Positions 22,409-23,977 of a stretch of 23,977 nucleotides of DNA are shown piece by piece (position 1 is the first letter of the stretch; each line of letters starts with the position of its first letter). The stretch is from positions 1 to 23,977 of IMG/VR virus record IMGVR_UViG_3300009436_000113. The stretch is one strand, 5' to 3'. Below the pieces are notes generated by a model. The model made no database searches, was not told the origin of the DNA, and saw only the letters and a list, made by a program, of their open reading frames with translations. Source of the DNA: a virus. The position numbers were made by a program, and so were the translations under genes.

Positions 22409-23164
22409 TTAACCGATTGTGAATCCGTAGCCTACGCCGCCAGCAACATTTAGTTTTAGTTCTTCTTCTAACTTTTCCATTTCAGCTTGTGCTTCTGCTT
22501 TGAGTGCATCACCGTTAAGCGTTGAACCACCTTGTGGTCCTGCAATGGTTGCGAACTTACTACGTGCTTCGCCTAGCATATACTTACAACTAGCAAGGGT
22601 ATAATCTTTAATCCATTGCTTACCAAGATAGTCTTTAAGTAATTCACTATCTGGTCTGTGATTGTAAACATATAGCAGTAATGTTTCTTCTGCTCTAGGT
22701 CTTTGTAAAACTGTTAATTTTTTAGTTGTAGTATTCCAATTAAATTCGATAAAAGAACCAAACATACGTCCTACAAGTTCTTGGTACTGACTAAACATAT
22801 CATATGTTGCTAGTCCGCCCATGTTAGAACTTGATAACAAGTAAGTGTTAGTGTATGCCATGTTGAATGGTTCAAACAATGTACCACCATCGCCGCCACC
22901 TGAACGTGAACCAATTGAACGTCTAAATAATTTTCTAACTTCAGTTACTTCTTCTGGTAACGTATATTCATTTTGGTCAATTATTGTAGGCATAAAAAGA
23001 TATGACTCTTCAACTGAGTTATCTGAACGCTGTCTAAATTTGCCAAGGGCTTTTTCTAGTGCAGTTTCATAATGAATAGGGTCAAGTTCAACATCGACCA
23101 TGCCTCCGCCTAACATAGCGTTTACATAATCGAATACATCTTGTTTTTGTGTGCTTAATGCCAT
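22409..23164 (-). CDS. gp13: gp13 neck protein
   Basis: A 251-residue neck protein, compared with 309 in T4. DVFDYVNAMLGGGMVDVELD with PIHYETALEKALGKFRQRS matches the N-terminal helices of gp13, and EYTLPEEVTEVRKLFRRS and ETLLLYVYNHRPD follow. The C-terminal helix is Glu-rich (QAEMEKLEEELKLN). gp13 and gp14 form the collar that closes the head before the tail attaches. CATAAATA lies 17 bases before the ATG with GGAGAA between. It is divergent from gp14; the two are more often on one strand in T4-like genomes, as far as I know. Confidence 0.85.
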   Translation of the reverse strand: MALSTQKQDVFDYVNAMLGGGMVDVELDPIHYETALEKALGKFRQRSDNSVEESYLFMPTIIDQNEYTLPEEVTEVRKLFRRSIGSRSGGGDGGTLFEPFNMAYTNTYLLSSSNMGGLATYDMFSQYQELVGRMFGSFIEFNWNTTTKKLTVLQRPRAEETLLLYVYNHRPDSELLKDYLGKQWIKDYTLASCKYMLGEARSKFATIAGPQGGSTLNGDALKAEAQAEMEKLEEELKLNVAGGVGYGFTIG

Positions 23165-23181
23165 TTCTTGTTCTCCACTAG

Positions 23182-23189
23182 TATTTATG
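23182..23189 (-). promoter_or_regulatory. Late-promoter box before gp13
   Basis: CATAAATA, seven of eight bases of the T4 late box, 17 bases before the gp13 ATG. It faces away from the gp14 box five bases further right. Confidence 0.72.
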
Positions 23190-23194
23190 CTAAC

Positions 23195-23202
23195 GATAAA
23201 TA
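23195..23202 (+). promoter_or_regulatory. Late-promoter box before gp14
   Basis: GATAAATA on the plus strand, 8 bases before the gp14 ATG at 23211. With the gp13 box it forms an inverted repeat, TATTTAT and ATAAATA around seven bases (centre near 23192). The mRNA would start within a few bases of the start codon, and no ribosome site is seen. Confidence 0.65.
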
Positions 23203-23210
23203 CTTATACT

Positions 23211-23977
23211 ATGCCAAGACTCAGTTTATACAAACCCGAAAAGGGCAACGATTACGATTTCTTAGACAAAACTATCACCGAGATGTTTACAATAGGTGGT
23301 ACAGATGTCTTTGTACATAAGTATCTAGGCCCCGCAAATCCGGACGAAGCAGACGCTACGCCGGCACAACCTCGTTACGATGCTGTTAAAGAAACCAACA
23401 TACAAGACATGTTATTCTTAGAAAACAGAGATCGTAAGTATGATCCAGACATTTATACAATGCGTGGCATTTATAATATACAAGACATTGACTTTGATAT
23501 GAGTCAATTCGGATTGTTCTTACAAAACGATACATTGTTTATGACAATTCCTATTAATTATAGTGTTAGAACACTAGGACGTAAAATTATGCCAGGAGAT
23601 GTTATTGAACTTCCACACTTAAAAGACGAACATGCACTTAATGATTATAGTGTAGCACTAAAACGTTTTTATGTTGTAGAAGATGTAAACAGAGCCGCTG
23701 AAGGTTTTACACAAACTTGGTATCCACATTTATACAGAATTAAATTAAAACAAATTGTTGACTCGCAAGAGTTTAAAGAAATACTTGATTTACCTTCAGA
23801 AGAAGGAAGTACAAATACACTACGTGATGTGCTTAGTACATACGAACAAGAAATGCAGATTAATAATGCTGTACTTGCTCAGGCAGAAGCTGATGCACCT
23901 AAGTCAGGATACGATACTACAAACTTATATACTATTGCTAAAGATGAAGATGGTAACGTAGCATTAAAAACAACAGA
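23211..23977 (+). CDS. gp14: gp14 neck protein, cut by right window edge
   Basis: The frame opens at ATG 23211 and stays open to the end of the window, giving 255 residues visible. RLSLYKPEKGNDYDFLDK opens it; MRGIYNIQDIDFDMSQFGLFL and LGRKIMPGDVIELPHLKDE follow, then RFYVVEDVNRAAEGFTQTWY with PHLYRIKLKQIVDSQEFK, the pattern of neck protein gp14 in T4-like phages. T4 gp14 is 256 residues, so this one may extend beyond it or stop soon. It works with gp13 at the head-tail collar. It is one of only two plus-strand genes here and shares a divergent promoter region with gp13. Confidence 0.85.
   Translation, partial: MPRLSLYKPEKGNDYDFLDKTITEMFTIGGTDVFVHKYLGPANPDEADATPAQPRYDAVKETNIQDMLFLENRDRKYDPDIYTMRGIYNIQDIDFDMSQFGLFLQNDTLFMTIPINYSVRTLGRKIMPGDVIELPHLKDEHALNDYSVALKRFYVVEDVNRAAEGFTQTWYPHLYRIKLKQIVDSQEFKEILDLPSEEGSTNTLRDVLSTYEQEMQINNAVLAQAEADAPKSGYDTTNLYTIAKDEDGNVALKTT

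Noticed and set aside
1-23977. tRNA genes, CRISPR arrays, insertion sequences, attachment sites
   Set aside because: All gaps between genes are under 150 bases and hold only promoters, leaders and terminators; no cloverleaf, repeat array or terminal inverted repeats were seen.

Overview
This window is a block of a T4-like myovirus genome (Caudoviricetes), most likely marine. Hallmark T4 proteins are recognisable by sequence: terminase gp16 and gp17, sheath gp18, tube gp19, neck gp13 and gp14, head-completion nuclease gp4, ssDNA-binding gp32, UvsX and a gp1-type dNMP kinase. The DNA looks AT-rich, genes are packed with almost no spacing, and several proteins look like the conserved unknowns of marine T4-like phages (cyanophages and pelagiphages). 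No photosynthesis gene, tRNA, integrase, CRISPR array or insertion sequence is visible, so the host cannot be fixed from this window. Nearly everything is on the minus strand. The exceptions are a small HNH-type gene (21452-21790) and the gp14-like gene that runs off the right edge (23211-23977).

Reading right to left along the minus strand: neck gene gp13 (divergent from gp14), dNMP kinase, an enlarged tail sheath, tail tube, a second tube-fold protein, a helical unknown, the gp4-type nuclease, small terminase, two conserved unknowns that share a short motif, a small protein closed by a strong terminator, large terminase, a 612-residue unknown, gp32, UvsX, a small acidic protein, a UvsY-like candidate and a peroxiredoxin. 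A surface-sugar cassette follows: a cytidylyltransferase-cupin fusion, a TylF-type methyltransferase, two GT-A type glycosyltransferases and three related GT-B-like proteins, the last cut by the left edge.

Transcription signals are unusually readable. Ten of eleven late-promoter boxes have the form NNTAAATA or better, seven of them with the core ATAAATA; the best matches (TATAAATA, GATAAATA, CATAAATA) precede gp13, gp14, gp18, gp19, the tube-fold gene, gp16, the 188-aa gene and the 612-aa gene. Two sigma70-like promoters stand out, before gp32 (TTGACA-N17-TAGTAT) and before dNMP kinase (TTGACT-N17-TATAAT), as expected for early genes. Two intrinsic terminators lie after gp19 and after the 118-aa protein. 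Five genes without a Shine-Dalgarno sequence carry a TAAATA box only 5-8 nt from the start codon, which raises the possibility of leaderless or near-leaderless late mRNAs.

The genes fall into four jobs: building the neck and tail, packaging DNA, DNA recombination and replication, and modifying host or virion surface sugars (with a redox enzyme at the boundary). The most notable points are the modular insertion in the sheath, the tandem GT-B-like paralogs in a translationally coupled sugar cassette, the peroxiredoxin, the structured gp32 leader, and the TAAATA-start arrangement. No clearly new multi-gene defence or mobile system was found.
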